Shown one piece after another: positions 9,387 through 17,564 of a stretch of DNA of 64,000 nt. The notes beneath the pieces are model-generated. The model was not told the DNA's origin, did no database searches, and saw nothing but the letters and a program-made list of their open reading frames with translations. The translations under genes and the position numbers were made by a program. Source of the stretch: Robertmurraya massiliosenegalensis JC6 (GTDB lineage Bacteria > Bacillota > Bacilli > Bacillales > Cytobacillaceae); assembly GCF_000311725.1 (NCBI RefSeq), contig NZ_HE978514.1, forward strand, positions 105,111 to 169,110, in the 5' to 3' direction. The number at the start of each line of letters is the position of its first letter. Positions within the stretch are counted from its first letter, which is position 1.

Positions 9387-10988
9387 ATGATGAAGGTAAC
9401 CGAATTATTATCCGTGTCTGAATTCACCGGAATGTCGCTAATCGCAGGAGCAGCTGGGAAAAACAGAGAAGTAAACACGGTCAATATGATGGATGCACCA
9501 GATATTATCCATTTTCTTAATCCAGATGAAATGCTCATTACTACCGCCTATCATTTAAAAGATCACCCGGATCAACTAGTGGAATTAATTCGAGCTATGC
9601 ATGCACAAGGCTGTGCTGCATTAGGCATAAAAACAAAGCGATTTTTACAAGAAATCCCTCTAGAAGTATTGGAGCTTGCCGATGCTCTTGCCTTTCCAAT
9701 TATCGAGCTTCCGTTAGACTTGTCCCTTGGGGAAATTGTTAACTATACGTTAAGAGCAATTCTAGATCAACATGCCACTGAACTAGCCCATGCATTTGAA
9801 ACACACAAACAATTTACGCGCATCGTTTTACAAGGAGAAGGAATTCCAAAATTGCTACAAGATTTATCAAATATGATAAATCACCCTGTCCACTTAATTA
9901 ATCAACATTTAAAACCACTGTACACCACGAATTATGATTCTGACTTTTATTCATTTATGGGTTCTATCCGTAAGAATGTTTTCTACCAAACGATGAATAA
10001 CACTGCTCGTATTTACTTTTCACTTTGTTCAACAAAACAATCGTATACCCTTTTTCCCGTTTATTTTAACGAGAAGAAAAGTGGATTTCTTTCTATTTTA
10101 GGGGAAATTCATCAACCTTCAACATTATTAACGATCGAACAGGCTATTAACGTTATCTCTTTTGCGCTCATGAAGGAACAAGCCCTTAAACAACAATCAC
10201 GAAATATCCGAAATGATTTCTTTACCCATTTCCTCGATCAAGCCTTTTCCACCGACACAGAGATTATGAATCGGGCAACAGAATTCTCTCTTTTTAATGA
10301 TCAAAAATATATCTGTGCCATCGGCAAAGTAGATGATACGGACCAGTACTTTTCTTATCGGGAAAGGCAGCAAATAATCGATGATATTTACGAATTTCTA
10401 GAGGAAGAACTACAGAACTCAAGCTCAGTAGGACATCTTTTTACATTAGGGGATCGTTGTATTGTTCTATATGAAATCGAGGAAGCAAGTTCCTTTATTG
10501 AAACTTCCCTTAACGGTCTGCAACAAAAGGTCAGTACCTACTTTAATAAAACCATCTCTTTCGGTGTGAGCAATGTCAGCCATACTTTCCTACAAACTAG
10601 ACATGCTTACAGTGAAGCTTTGGATGCTTTGGCACAAGGAGAACTATTGAAACAACGCCACTTTATTCAAGTCTTTCAGACAAAAGATGTGACCGAACTA
10701 TTGCGCCTTATTCCAGCAAAAGAATTAAGAAACTTCTATACTTATGCATTACAAGGGTTTACCTGCCCAGAAACAGAGGATGAACAAACATTAATTCAGA
10801 CGTTATCCGTATTTTTGGATTCAAACTGTCAAATCTCTGAAACAGCAAAAAGATTATTTGTTCATCGCAACACGGTTGTCTATCGGATTGAAAAATGCGA
10901 GGAAATTCTTGGAAAGACATTAAAGGAACCGGAAACGACCTTACAGCTAAGAGTTGCACTACGAATCAAGGCACTGTTAGAAATATAA
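9387..10988 (+). CDS. pucR: PucR family transcriptional regulator of purine catabolism
   Basis: The N-terminal PucR domain (residues about 8-125, with LLSVSEFTGMSLIAGAAG and MMDAPDIIHFLNPDEML; key residues MMDAPD) senses the purine-derived signal. The C-terminal 60 residues form the PucR-type helix-turn-helix (LDSNCQISETAKRLFVHRNTVVYRIEK; core AKRLFVHRNTVVYRI). At 533 residues it matches B. subtilis PucR. Starts ATG ATG follow AGAGGTG, so the second Met is equally possible. In B. subtilis PucR activates the puc genes with allantoin-type effectors; the same role is inferred here because it lies between the two ureide/urate operons. Confidence 0.92.
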   Translation: MMKVTELLSVSEFTGMSLIAGAAGKNREVNTVNMMDAPDIIHFLNPDEMLITTAYHLKDHPDQLVELIRAMHAQGCAALGIKTKRFLQEIPLEVLELADALAFPIIELPLDLSLGEIVNYTLRAILDQHATELAHAFETHKQFTRIVLQGEGIPKLLQDLSNMINHPVHLINQHLKPLYTTNYDSDFYSFMGSIRKNVFYQTMNNTARIYFSLCSTKQSYTLFPVYFNEKKSGFLSILGEIHQPSTLLTIEQAINVISFALMKEQALKQQSRNIRNDFFTHFLDQAFSTDTEIMNRATEFSLFNDQKYICAIGKVDDTDQYFSYRERQQIIDDIYEFLEEELQNSSSVGHLFTLGDRCIVLYEIEEASSFIETSLNGLQQKVSTYFNKTISFGVSNVSHTFLQTRHAYSEALDALAQGELLKQRHFIQVFQTKDVTELLRLIPAKELRNFYTYALQGFTCPETEDEQTLIQTLSVFLDSNCQISETAKRLFVHRNTVVYRIEKCEEILGKTLKEPETTLQLRVALRIKALLEI

Positions 10989-11036
10989 GTTAGCTTTGTG
11001 CATAACGCACATTGATTGATAAATTATTCAGCTACC

Positions 11037-11088
11037 CTAACCAATGACAACGATAAATTATTTTATTATTATGTAAATAAAAATAACT
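11037..11088. promoter_or_regulatory. PucR-box-like and TnrA-like sites upstream of uraD
   Basis: CTAACCAATGACA (11037-11049) is the complement of TGTCATTGGTTAG, 11 of 13 matches to WWWCNTTGGTTAA as I recall it. TGTAAATAAAAATAACT (11072-11088) fits TGTNA-N7-TNAC with only the last base off. A -10-like TATAAC follows at 11097. Together they suggest joint purine and nitrogen control of the plus-strand operon. Confidence 0.45.
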
Positions 11089-11133
11089 CTGAATGTTATA
11101 ACTTTTAACAGACTAAGTAAAGGAATGATAAAC

Positions 11134-11631
11134 ATGCTCACAATCGAACAAGTCAATACGTTAACGAAACATGATTTCATAGACCTTTTCGGTGGCATTT
11201 TCGAGCACTCACCGTGGATAACAGAAATGGCATTTGAAACAAAACCATTTTCTTCAGTCGAACATCTACATAAAGAGATGGTTTCAATTATAAAAAAATC
11301 TACAAATGAACAAAAGCTTACCTTACTTAAGGAACACCCCAATTTAGGAGATCGTGTAGAAATGAGCCCTGACTCTGTTAATGAACAAAAAGGGGCTGGC
11401 TTAAAAGATTTGACACCTGAAGAATACGACCAGTTTATCACTATAAATCGAAGTTATATGGAAAAATTCGGATTCCCCTTTATCATTGCCGTTCGTGGCA
11501 AAAGTAAAGAGCAAATATACAAAGCAATGGAAGCGAGAATTCAAAATTCAGTTGAAACAGAATTTGAAACAGCATTAGAACAAACTTATCAGATCGGACT
11601 GCTTCGTTTACAAGAAAAAATCAATGAATGA
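11134..11631 (+). CDS. uraD: OHCU decarboxylase (stand-alone)
   Basis: 2-oxo-4-hydroxy-4-carboxy-5-ureidoimidazoline decarboxylase catalyses the last step from urate to (S)-allantoin. Family hallmarks are GIFEHSPWI near the N-terminus, the catalytic EHPNLGDR, SVNEQKGAGL and YMEKFGFPFIIAVRG. ATG 11134 has AAAGGA nine bases ahead, whereas ATG 11125 abuts it, so the protein starts MLTIEQ and has 165 residues. In B. subtilis this domain is the N-terminal half of PucL, fused to uricase. Here the uricase half is absent and the next gene is an FAD oxidoreductase. Confidence 0.93.
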   Translation: MLTIEQVNTLTKHDFIDLFGGIFEHSPWITEMAFETKPFSSVEHLHKEMVSIIKKSTNEQKLTLLKEHPNLGDRVEMSPDSVNEQKGAGLKDLTPEEYDQFITINRSYMEKFGFPFIIAVRGKSKEQIYKAMEARIQNSVETEFETALEQTYQIGLLRLQEKINE

Positions 11632-11652
11632 TTCTAAAAAGGAGGAAAATAT

Positions 11653-13095
11653 ATGAGCTTAGAGGCATTAAATGAACAAGTGAAAAAAGATCTTTCGTAT
11701 TTAAACTTTGGAGGTCCAGAATGGGTACAACCTTTCCATCATCCTGAAGGTCAAGTGTACGATGTAGTCATTATTGGTGGTGGGCAAAGCGGACTTAGTG
11801 CTGCCTTCGCTTTAAAGCGTGAGCGGATCTACAATATACTAGTAATCGATGAAAATCCTAAAGGCTATGAAGGCCCCTGGGAAACATACGCACGAATGGT
11901 TACACTACGAACACCCAAGGATTTAACGTCCATCGATCTCGGCATTCCTTCCCTGACTTTTCGCGCTTGGTGGGAAGCTCAGAAAGGAGTAGAAGGCTGG
12001 AAAAAGCTTGATAAAATCCCTCGAGGCGAGTGGATGAATTATTTACGATGGTATCGTGAAATTCTTAATTTACCTGTGGCAAACGAAGTGAAACTGAAGT
12101 TAATTGAACCTTCTGAGGAAGGCATTCACTACTTGCACATTGACGGTCCTGGAGCTCCAAGTGGAAAATTACTAGCCCGTAAAGTCATCTCTGCAACTGG
12201 AATGCAGGGTGGGGGTGAATGGTATGTCCCGCCATTTATTTCTGAGAAATTACCAAAACATCACTATACACATACTTCTGAACCTATTGATTTTGCTACA
12301 CTAAAAGATAAGAAGATTGCTATATTGGGTGGCGGCGCTTCTGCTTTTGATAATGCTCATACAGCTCTCACTGAAGGCGTTGGAGAAGTTCATGTATTCG
12401 TAAGGCGAAAGGAGCTTCCTCGTATTAATCCAATACGACAAATGGAGGTATCAGGCATTATCGAACATTATCACACTCTATCAGATTTAGAGAAATATAC
12501 AGCAATTTCTCACTTCTTTAAATTCAATCAACCCCCAACGAACGATACTTTTAATCGGGCTACATCATGGTCAGAATTCGAGCTTCATTTAGGCTCACCA
12601 TGGCTCGATGTGGCAGAAACAGAAGATGGAGTTCTCGTTACTACTCCTCAAGGGACTTACTCGTTCGACCACTTAATTATCAGTACCGGACTTGTAACCA
12701 ATCCTTCTCTTCGTCCAGAATTAAGGTTAATTGAAAAGCACATTGCCCGTTGGAGTGATAAATTTTCCGCACCTGAGAATATTGCAAATCCGCTTGTTGA
12801 TGCCCATCCTTATCTTAGCCCGAACTTTTCATTCATGAGTCGTGACGATCAGGGAAAAGAACGATTATACGGCCTATTCGTATTTAATTATTCAACGTTA
12901 ATAAGCTGCGGACTTTCTGCATCTGCCCTTTCCGGGATCAGATTTGCCTTACCAAAGCTTGCGCTTGCGATTTCCGACCAACTTTTCCAAGATGATAAAG
13001 AGCAAATATTAAATCGTTTCCTTACTTATGATCATGAAGAATTTGTTGGGGAATGGCCGAAGAAGGAAAGTGTAACTTCTGTAAAAGAGGCATGA
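11653..13095 (+). CDS. FAD/NAD(P)-binding monooxygenase-like protein, candidate urate hydroxylase
   Basis: Two Rossmann dinucleotide folds are visible: VVIIGGGQSGLSAAFAL (about residues 36-52) for FAD and IAILGGGASAFDNA (about 219-232) for NAD(P)H, the layout of flavin-containing monooxygenases. The length is 480 residues; GGAAAA-type RBS (AAGGAGG) precedes the ATG. It lies between OHCU decarboxylase and 5-hydroxyisourate hydrolase, two of the three enzymes from urate to allantoin; the missing step is urate to 5-hydroxyisourate. FAD-type urate hydroxylases (HpxO, and the unrelated HpyO) are known in other bacteria. I infer a urate hydroxylase role; homology to HpyO could not be tested. Confidence 0.75.
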   Translation: MSLEALNEQVKKDLSYLNFGGPEWVQPFHHPEGQVYDVVIIGGGQSGLSAAFALKRERIYNILVIDENPKGYEGPWETYARMVTLRTPKDLTSIDLGIPSLTFRAWWEAQKGVEGWKKLDKIPRGEWMNYLRWYREILNLPVANEVKLKLIEPSEEGIHYLHIDGPGAPSGKLLARKVISATGMQGGGEWYVPPFISEKLPKHHYTHTSEPIDFATLKDKKIAILGGGASAFDNAHTALTEGVGEVHVFVRRKELPRINPIRQMEVSGIIEHYHTLSDLEKYTAISHFFKFNQPPTNDTFNRATSWSEFELHLGSPWLDVAETEDGVLVTTPQGTYSFDHLIISTGLVTNPSLRPELRLIEKHIARWSDKFSAPENIANPLVDAHPYLSPNFSFMSRDDQGKERLYGLFVFNYSTLISCGLSASALSGIRFALPKLALAISDQLFQDDKEQILNRFLTYDHEEFVGEWPKKESVTSVKEA

Positions 13096-13108
13096 AGAGG
13101 AGGAAATT

Positions 13109-13462
13109 ATGGCAGGATTGACGACCCATATTTTAGATTTAACCCATGGCACTCCCGCTAGCAATGTGAAAATCGAGCTTTATATTCAGTGTGACGATGA
13201 ATGGCAGCTACTCATGTCTACGGTTAGTAATTCAGATGGGCGGATTGATAAGCCCCTTTTGTCTGCTGAAAATATGATTAGTGGCGTATATGAACTCATT
13301 TTTCATATCGGGGAATATTTTCAAAGTAAACAACTTGATCTACCCGAACCCGCTTTTTTAGACAAAGTGCCAGTCCGCTTCAGCATCGCGGATACAACTG
13401 CACATTATCACGTACCATTACTCATTTCACCATGGGGGTATCAGGTTTATAGGGGTAGTTAA
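13109..13462 (+). CDS. pucM: 5-hydroxyisourate hydrolase (transthyretin-like)
   Basis: Hydrolyses 5-hydroxyisourate to OHCU. The N-terminal LTTHILDLTHGTPA contains the active-site His and the protein ends in the diagnostic tetrapeptide YRGS. The length of 117 residues is normal for the cytosolic tetramer. An AGGAGG site precedes the ATG, 13 bp after the FAD enzyme, so uraD, the FAD oxidoreductase and this gene form one operon closed by the hairpin at 13469. Confidence 0.95.
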   Translation: MAGLTTHILDLTHGTPASNVKIELYIQCDDEWQLLMSTVSNSDGRIDKPLLSAENMISGVYELIFHIGEYFQSKQLDLPEPAFLDKVPVRFSIADTTAHYHVPLLISPWGYQVYRGS

Positions 13463-13468
13463 AAGAGA

Positions 13469-13500
13469 AACACACCCTGGTAATTTGACTAGGGTGTGTT
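13469..13500. terminator. Bidirectional terminator between pucM and the histidine kinase
   Basis: AACACACCCT and AGGGTGTGTT form a perfect 10-bp stem with T residues following on the plus strand (GTTTAAA) and on the minus strand (TCTCTTTT). It separates two convergent operons. Confidence 0.85.
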
Positions 13501-13502
13501 GT

Positions 13503-14873
13503 TTAAATAGGAAGATTGATAGTAAAAACAGCGCCTTTGTTCTTTTCACTTTCAACGGTAATGAATCCACCATGCGCTTTCACAAATCCCTTGGCAATGG
13601 ATAACCCTAGACCAGTACCACTTTCATTACGTGTTCTTGAAGTATCCCTTTTATAAAATCGATCAAAAATGTGAGGAAGCACGTCTTCTGGTATTCCTTG
13701 TCCGGAATCAGCTACTTTGATTAAAAACCAATTTTCTTTTTGCAAAGTAGAAATCTCTACTATTCCATTCTCAGGAGTATGACGAAGAGCATTCCCAACA
13801 AGGTTCACAATCACCTGTGTCATTCGATCTGCATCGATTTGCAGCAATCTTTCTTCTTGGTTTTTGTTATATTTAAGTTCAATGTCCTTTTCATCAGCAA
13901 GCACCTGAAAGTGATGGGAAATTCTTTTTATCATTCCAGATATATCAACAGACTGAATATTTAGCGGAAGTTTGCCCGCTTCTGCAAGACTTAACTGTTG
14001 TATATCATTTACTAAACGACTCAAGCGATACACTTCATCTGAGAGTTCAAGAATATTTCCTTCCGTAGGTGCACTCACCCCTTCTTGCATTAATTCTAGT
14101 TTTCCTTGCAATATTGCTAAAGGTGTACGTAACTCATGTGCCACATCCGCCACGATAGCACGTCTTTTTTCTTCATTTTGTTGTATCTTCTGTGCCATAT
14201 CATTAAATGCTTCCCCAAGCTCATAGAATTCATCGGTTGACTTTATATGGACTTTGGTTGTTCTTTTTCCACTAGCTAACTGTTTAATTCCGATCATTAA
14301 AACCTTTAAAGGTTCAGATATTTTTCTTAATATAAATAGACTAAACACCGCTGCCACTATAGTTGCCAATAAACCACTAATTATAATAGCCTTATTGGAT
14401 GATTGCAGAAACTCTTTTTCAAGATTTTGAAGCTTATTTTGATAGAGGACTAGGGTCCCTTTTTTTTCGCCATTGACACTTAAAGCCACTTTCTTTCCAG
14501 ATATATCCGTACCATCCAAACCAATTCTCTCACCAGTTGAATCACCGATGATAACCCCATTCAAGTCAAGTATTAATAAATCGCTATTAGGTGTGGACAT
14601 ATTCATGAACATAGTGCGTCTCATCATACCATGACCTTGCTCATTTGTGGAATCATAATTTAAAAAAAGCTCCTGTGCCTTATTCCACGAGCCTGTTTCT
14701 TCATAATATTGCTCCAGAGTCTGTTCCATTCGCAGCAAAAAATTGTTCGTGTGTTGGTCTAGATAATTTTGGAAAGTTGTGCGGATACTAGATTGTACAA
14801 AGATTGATTGGCTAATTCCCATTAACAAAACAATCAAGATAAATGCAATGATCAACTTTGTTTGCAGCTTCAT
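13503..14873 (-). CDS. Two-component sensor histidine kinase
   Basis: A membrane-bound HPK1-type kinase: TM1 at residues about 7-27, an extracytoplasmic sensor of about 130 residues, TM2 at about 162-182, HAMP, then HisKA with AHELRTPLA (phospho-His) and HATPase with NLVGNALRHT, DSGQGIP and GTGLGLSIA. The ATG overlaps the response regulator stop by 4 bp (ATGA), so the pair is translationally coupled. The sensed signal is not evident. Upstream of the pair on the same strand is a Met-rich secreted protein, which hints at an envelope or metal signal. Confidence 0.9.
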   Translation of the reverse strand: MKLQTKLIIAFILIVLLMGISQSIFVQSSIRTTFQNYLDQHTNNFLLRMEQTLEQYYEETGSWNKAQELFLNYDSTNEQGHGMMRRTMFMNMSTPNSDLLILDLNGVIIGDSTGERIGLDGTDISGKKVALSVNGEKKGTLVLYQNKLQNLEKEFLQSSNKAIIISGLLATIVAAVFSLFILRKISEPLKVLMIGIKQLASGKRTTKVHIKSTDEFYELGEAFNDMAQKIQQNEEKRRAIVADVAHELRTPLAILQGKLELMQEGVSAPTEGNILELSDEVYRLSRLVNDIQQLSLAEAGKLPLNIQSVDISGMIKRISHHFQVLADEKDIELKYNKNQEERLLQIDADRMTQVIVNLVGNALRHTPENGIVEISTLQKENWFLIKVADSGQGIPEDVLPHIFDRFYKRDTSRTRNESGTGLGLSIAKGFVKAHGGFITVESEKNKGAVFTINLPI

Positions 14874-15568
14874 CTTTTTTCACCAAAACGATAGCCAATT
14901 CCATAAACCGTATGTATGTACTTTGGGTGAGCTGGGTCTTTTTCAACTTTTTTTCTTAAGTTACTGACATGAGTATCAATCGAACGCTCATAATTAACAT
15001 ACTCCTCTCCCATCACACTGTTCATTAATTGAAGTCGACTATAGACACGGCCTGGCTTTCTAGCCAGTGTCACCAAAATATTATATTCTGTAGGTGTTAG
15101 ATTTATGATTTCGGTGTTTACCTTTACTACATATGTCGATAAATTAATTTCAATATCGTCACGAATCAAAAGTTCATCTATTTCATCATTAATCTCATCG
15201 ATACTGTACCTTCTCAAAACCGCCCTTATTCTTGCAGTGAGTTCACGCATACTAAAGGGTTTGGTAACATAATCATCCGCACCCATTTCAAGACCTAATA
15301 ATTTATCTATTTCCTCAGATTTTGCTGTTAACATGATAACGGGTATTTTTTTATGTTTAGAGCGGATATCTCTTAATGCTTGTAGTCCATCTTTTTTCGG
15401 CATCATAACATCTAATAGGATCAGGTCTAGATCATGGTTTTCTACTAACTGAACCACTGCTTCTCCGTCTGCTGCTTCAACTGTTTCAAAGCCTTCTTGC
15501 TGTAAAAATGTTTTCACCATATCTCGTATTCTCACTTCATCATCCACAACAGCAATGACTCTACTCAC
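14870..15568 (-). CDS. OmpR/PhoB family response regulator
   Basis: The receiver domain shows VDDE at the N-terminus, the phospho-acceptor Asp in LILLDVMMPKKDG, the conserved Thr in MLTAKSEE and Lys in VTKPFS. The C-terminal winged helix has LTPTEYNILVTLARKPGRVYSR and ends YGIGYRF. The start is GTG 15568 with AAGGAGG seven bases ahead; the overlapping ATG is followed at once by a stop. The length is 232 residues. It pairs with the kinase encoded immediately downstream. Confidence 0.92.
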   Translation of the reverse strand: MSRVIAVVDDEVRIRDMVKTFLQQEGFETVEAADGEAVVQLVENHDLDLILLDVMMPKKDGLQALRDIRSKHKKIPVIMLTAKSEEIDKLLGLEMGADDYVTKPFSMRELTARIRAVLRRYSIDEINDEIDELLIRDDIEINLSTYVVKVNTEIINLTPTEYNILVTLARKPGRVYSRLQLMNSVMGEEYVNYERSIDTHVSNLRKKVEKDPAHPKYIHTVYGIGYRFGEKR

Positions 15569-15598
15569 ATTCTAACCTCCTTACCTTCCTCATTTACT

Positions 15599-15625
15599 AT
15601 TATACTAGGAGGAAAAACTGTTCAA
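15599..15625 (-). promoter_or_regulatory. Candidate promoter of the two-component operon
   Basis: A perfect TATAAT lies 31 bp before the GTG start on the minus strand, with TTGAAC 15 bp upstream. The spacer is short, so the -35 assignment is weak. Confidence 0.4.
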
Positions 15626-15671
15626 TCAGGACAAATATGTCTGCCAAGTTAAATCGGTACATAACCAAAAT

Positions 15672-15696
15672 AACTCTGAAGCAAAGCCCCAGAGTT
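15672..15696 (-). terminator. Weak hairpin after the Met-rich protein gene
   Basis: AACTCTG and CAGAGTT form a 7-bp stem downstream of the minus-strand stop at 15718. The following T tract (TTATTTTGG) is imperfect. Confidence 0.45.
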
Positions 15697-15717
15697 TAAA
15701 CATTGTTAGTTATCCTA

Positions 15718-16329
15718 CTAAAATTGTGTACCAGTTCCGATTTGAGTTTGCTGAGGTTTGGCATCATTACTCCATCTGCTACCTTGCTTCATACCCATTT
15801 TACTGCCGCGCATATGACCTGTACCATCCTGTTCGAATGCCCGGTTCATCATCGTTTCCATATTTCTTAATCTATTTTCCATTTGATCTTGTGTTAGTAC
15901 TCCATCATTCACTTGCTGGGCAAGTTCGCTCTTTCTTTCTTCTATTACTGCCTTCACTAAGTCTTCAAACTTAATCCCTTTCTCTTCAACCATCTCAGCA
16001 ACAGACTTACCTTCCATACGTGCTGTCTGGAATTCCTCTATTGTCATACCTAGTCCATCAGAAAGTAGCTCTGACATAGAAGTCATCATTCCGCCTGTCA
16101 TACCCATCCCAGTTCTCATCCCGTTGGATTCTCCTGTCACTGGGCAAATCCATTCCGTTTCTCCTTCTTGATTGCTCTCCTGTTCATCGACTGTTTGAAT
16201 AACGGACAAACCTTTGCTAGCATCTTGCTGTTTTACCGTTGCTGATGACATGCCATTTGGAGTAACCATAACACCTAATGAAAAAAAACCTACGAAAGCA
16301 GTTGTTGTCAACAAATAACTCCATTTCAT
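15718..16329 (-). CDS. Met-rich secreted protein of unknown function
   Basis: A signal peptide is visible (MKWSYLLTTTAFVGFFSLGV). The mature part contains ICPVTGESNGM, a Gly/Met-rich stretch (MRTGMGMTGGMMTSM) and a helical region with DGVLTQDQMENRLRNMETMM, which resembles the short helical repeats of YckD/DUF2680-type proteins. ATG 16329 has GGGAG upstream; ATG 16350 is an alternative start adding MKGSWLV. Met-rich segments can bind Cu(I), but that is a guess here. It is on the same strand as, and 150 bp upstream of, the two-component genes. Confidence 0.6.
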   Translation of the reverse strand: MKWSYLLTTTAFVGFFSLGVMVTPNGMSSATVKQQDASKGLSVIQTVDEQESNQEGETEWICPVTGESNGMRTGMGMTGGMMTSMSELLSDGLGMTIEEFQTARMEGKSVAEMVEEKGIKFEDLVKAVIEERKSELAQQVNDGVLTQDQMENRLRNMETMMNRAFEQDGTGHMRGSKMGMKQGSRWSNDAKPQQTQIGTGTQF

Positions 16330-16483
16330 TACAAGCCAACTCCCTTTCATCCATTTCCTATTTCTTCTTTCAAGTTCATTATATTAAATTAATTTCCAGA
16401 ACCTTTATAGGAAATATCAAGATAATGTTAAGATGAAAACCTACCATAGTAAAGCTACAATAGTGAGATAATCTTGTTTAGGG

Positions 16484-17263
16484 TTATAGTATATCAATCC
16501 AAATCTTAATGGCGGTTGCTAAAATTAATAAAGCTAATATAACTTGTAAAATTTTTGTGTTTACCTTTTTTCCAGCCATTGCACCTAATGGTGAGGCAAC
16601 AAGGCTGGCAATGATCATTATGACGGAAGGTAAGAATTCAACTTGTCCCGTGGTAATTTTTCCAACTGTAGTGCCAATTGAAGATAGAAACGTAATAGCC
16701 AATGAAGAAGCAATCGTCATTCGTGTTGGTATTTTTAAAACAACTAGCATGATTGGAACTAATAAGAAAGCTCCTGCCGCTCCAACAATTCCAGAACCAA
16801 CTCCTACAAATAATGCTAGAGAAGCTGCAATCCATTTATTAAATTTCACTTGTTTAAGAGGAATATCATCAATTCCTTTTTTTGGGACAAACATCATCAC
16901 AGCAGCTATGATTGCCAAAATGCCATATACTAAATTAATACCGCCCTCTGTCATCATCCTTGAACCTAAACTGCCCACAAAACTACCAATTAAAATGCTT
17001 ATTCCCATATACCCAATTAGTAATTTGTTTAAATAGCCACCTTTACGATATGCCCAAACCCCACCGATTGTCGCAAAAAGCACCTGAACAGCGCTTATTC
17101 CTGATACTTCGTGGGCACTAAATGCAGCTAAACCAAATAAGGGCGGGATATATAAAAGCATCGGATATTTAATAATGGAACCACCAATTCCTAACATCCC
17201 AGAAATATAGGAACCAATAAAACCAATTAAGAAGATGGTAATGATAAATCCAATATCCATCAT
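16484..17263 (-). CDS. TauE/SafE family sulfite or thiosulfate exporter (YrkJ-like)
   Basis: A polytopic membrane protein of 259 residues with about eight hydrophobic segments and the duplicated Gly-rich repeats typical of TauE/SafE ([12 protein letters not shown] near residue 26, [14 protein letters not shown] near 160). It closes the minus-strand sulfur cluster and corresponds in position to B. subtilis yrkJ. The probable job is to export sulfite or another oxidised sulfur product formed by the persulfide dioxygenase. A hairpin at 17278 separates it from tusA, so it may be expressed at a lower level. Confidence 0.85.
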   Translation of the reverse strand: MMDIGFIITIFLIGFIGSYISGMLGIGGSIIKYPMLLYIPPLFGLAAFSAHEVSGISAVQVLFATIGGVWAYRKGGYLNKLLIGYMGISILIGSFVGSLGSRMMTEGGINLVYGILAIIAAVMMFVPKKGIDDIPLKQVKFNKWIAASLALFVGVGSGIVGAAGAFLLVPIMLVVLKIPTRMTIASSLAITFLSSIGTTVGKITTGQVEFLPSVIMIIASLVASPLGAMAGKKVNTKILQVILALLILATAIKIWIDIL

Positions 17264-17277
17264 ACAGTCTCTCCTTT

Positions 17278-17312
17278 AAGAAAAGGGAACCCAATCTGGT
17301 TCCCTTTTCTTA
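17278..17312 (-). terminator. Strong hairpin between tusA and tauE
   Basis: AAGAAAAGGGAACC and GGTTCCCTTTTCTT form a 14-bp stem around CAATCT, overlapping the tusA stop codon. It could act as a partial terminator or mRNA-stabilising structure within the sulfur operon. Confidence 0.7.
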
Positions 17313-17537
17313 ACCTTTTTTAATCCAAAACTTTAAAACATCGTTATCGATTTCGTGTTTAATTAACTCGTGACCGCTTGATTTTGTCCATGCCGGAAAG
17401 TCATTTTTTGCTCCTTGATCCGTAGCATGGATTTCTAAAACTTGACCGCTTTCTAATTCACTCATTGCCTTTTTTGTCTTTACGATCGGCATAGGACATG
17501 CCAATCTTTTTGCATCCAAAATTTTAGTTACTTCCAT
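17310..17537 (-). CDS. TusA-family sulfurtransferase (YrkI-like)
   Basis: A 75-residue sulfur carrier with the CPMPIVKTKKA motif, whose Cys14 carries the persulfide sulfur. The RBS AGGAGG precedes the ATG. It follows the rhodanese-persulfide dioxygenase by 27 bp and corresponds to B. subtilis yrkI. It probably passes sulfane sulfur between the rhodanese domains and the dioxygenase in the cytosol. Confidence 0.9.
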   Translation of the reverse strand: MEVTKILDAKRLACPMPIVKTKKAMSELESGQVLEIHATDQGAKNDFPAWTKSSGHELIKHEIDNDVLKFWIKKG

Positions 17538-17564
17538 TTCTTTGCCTCCTACTATTTGCTTCCC

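Noticed and set aside
16509..17036. A 175-codon plus-strand frame opposite the TauE gene
   Set aside because: It is antisense to a clear membrane protein gene; low-complexity composition is the mirror of hydrophobic codons.
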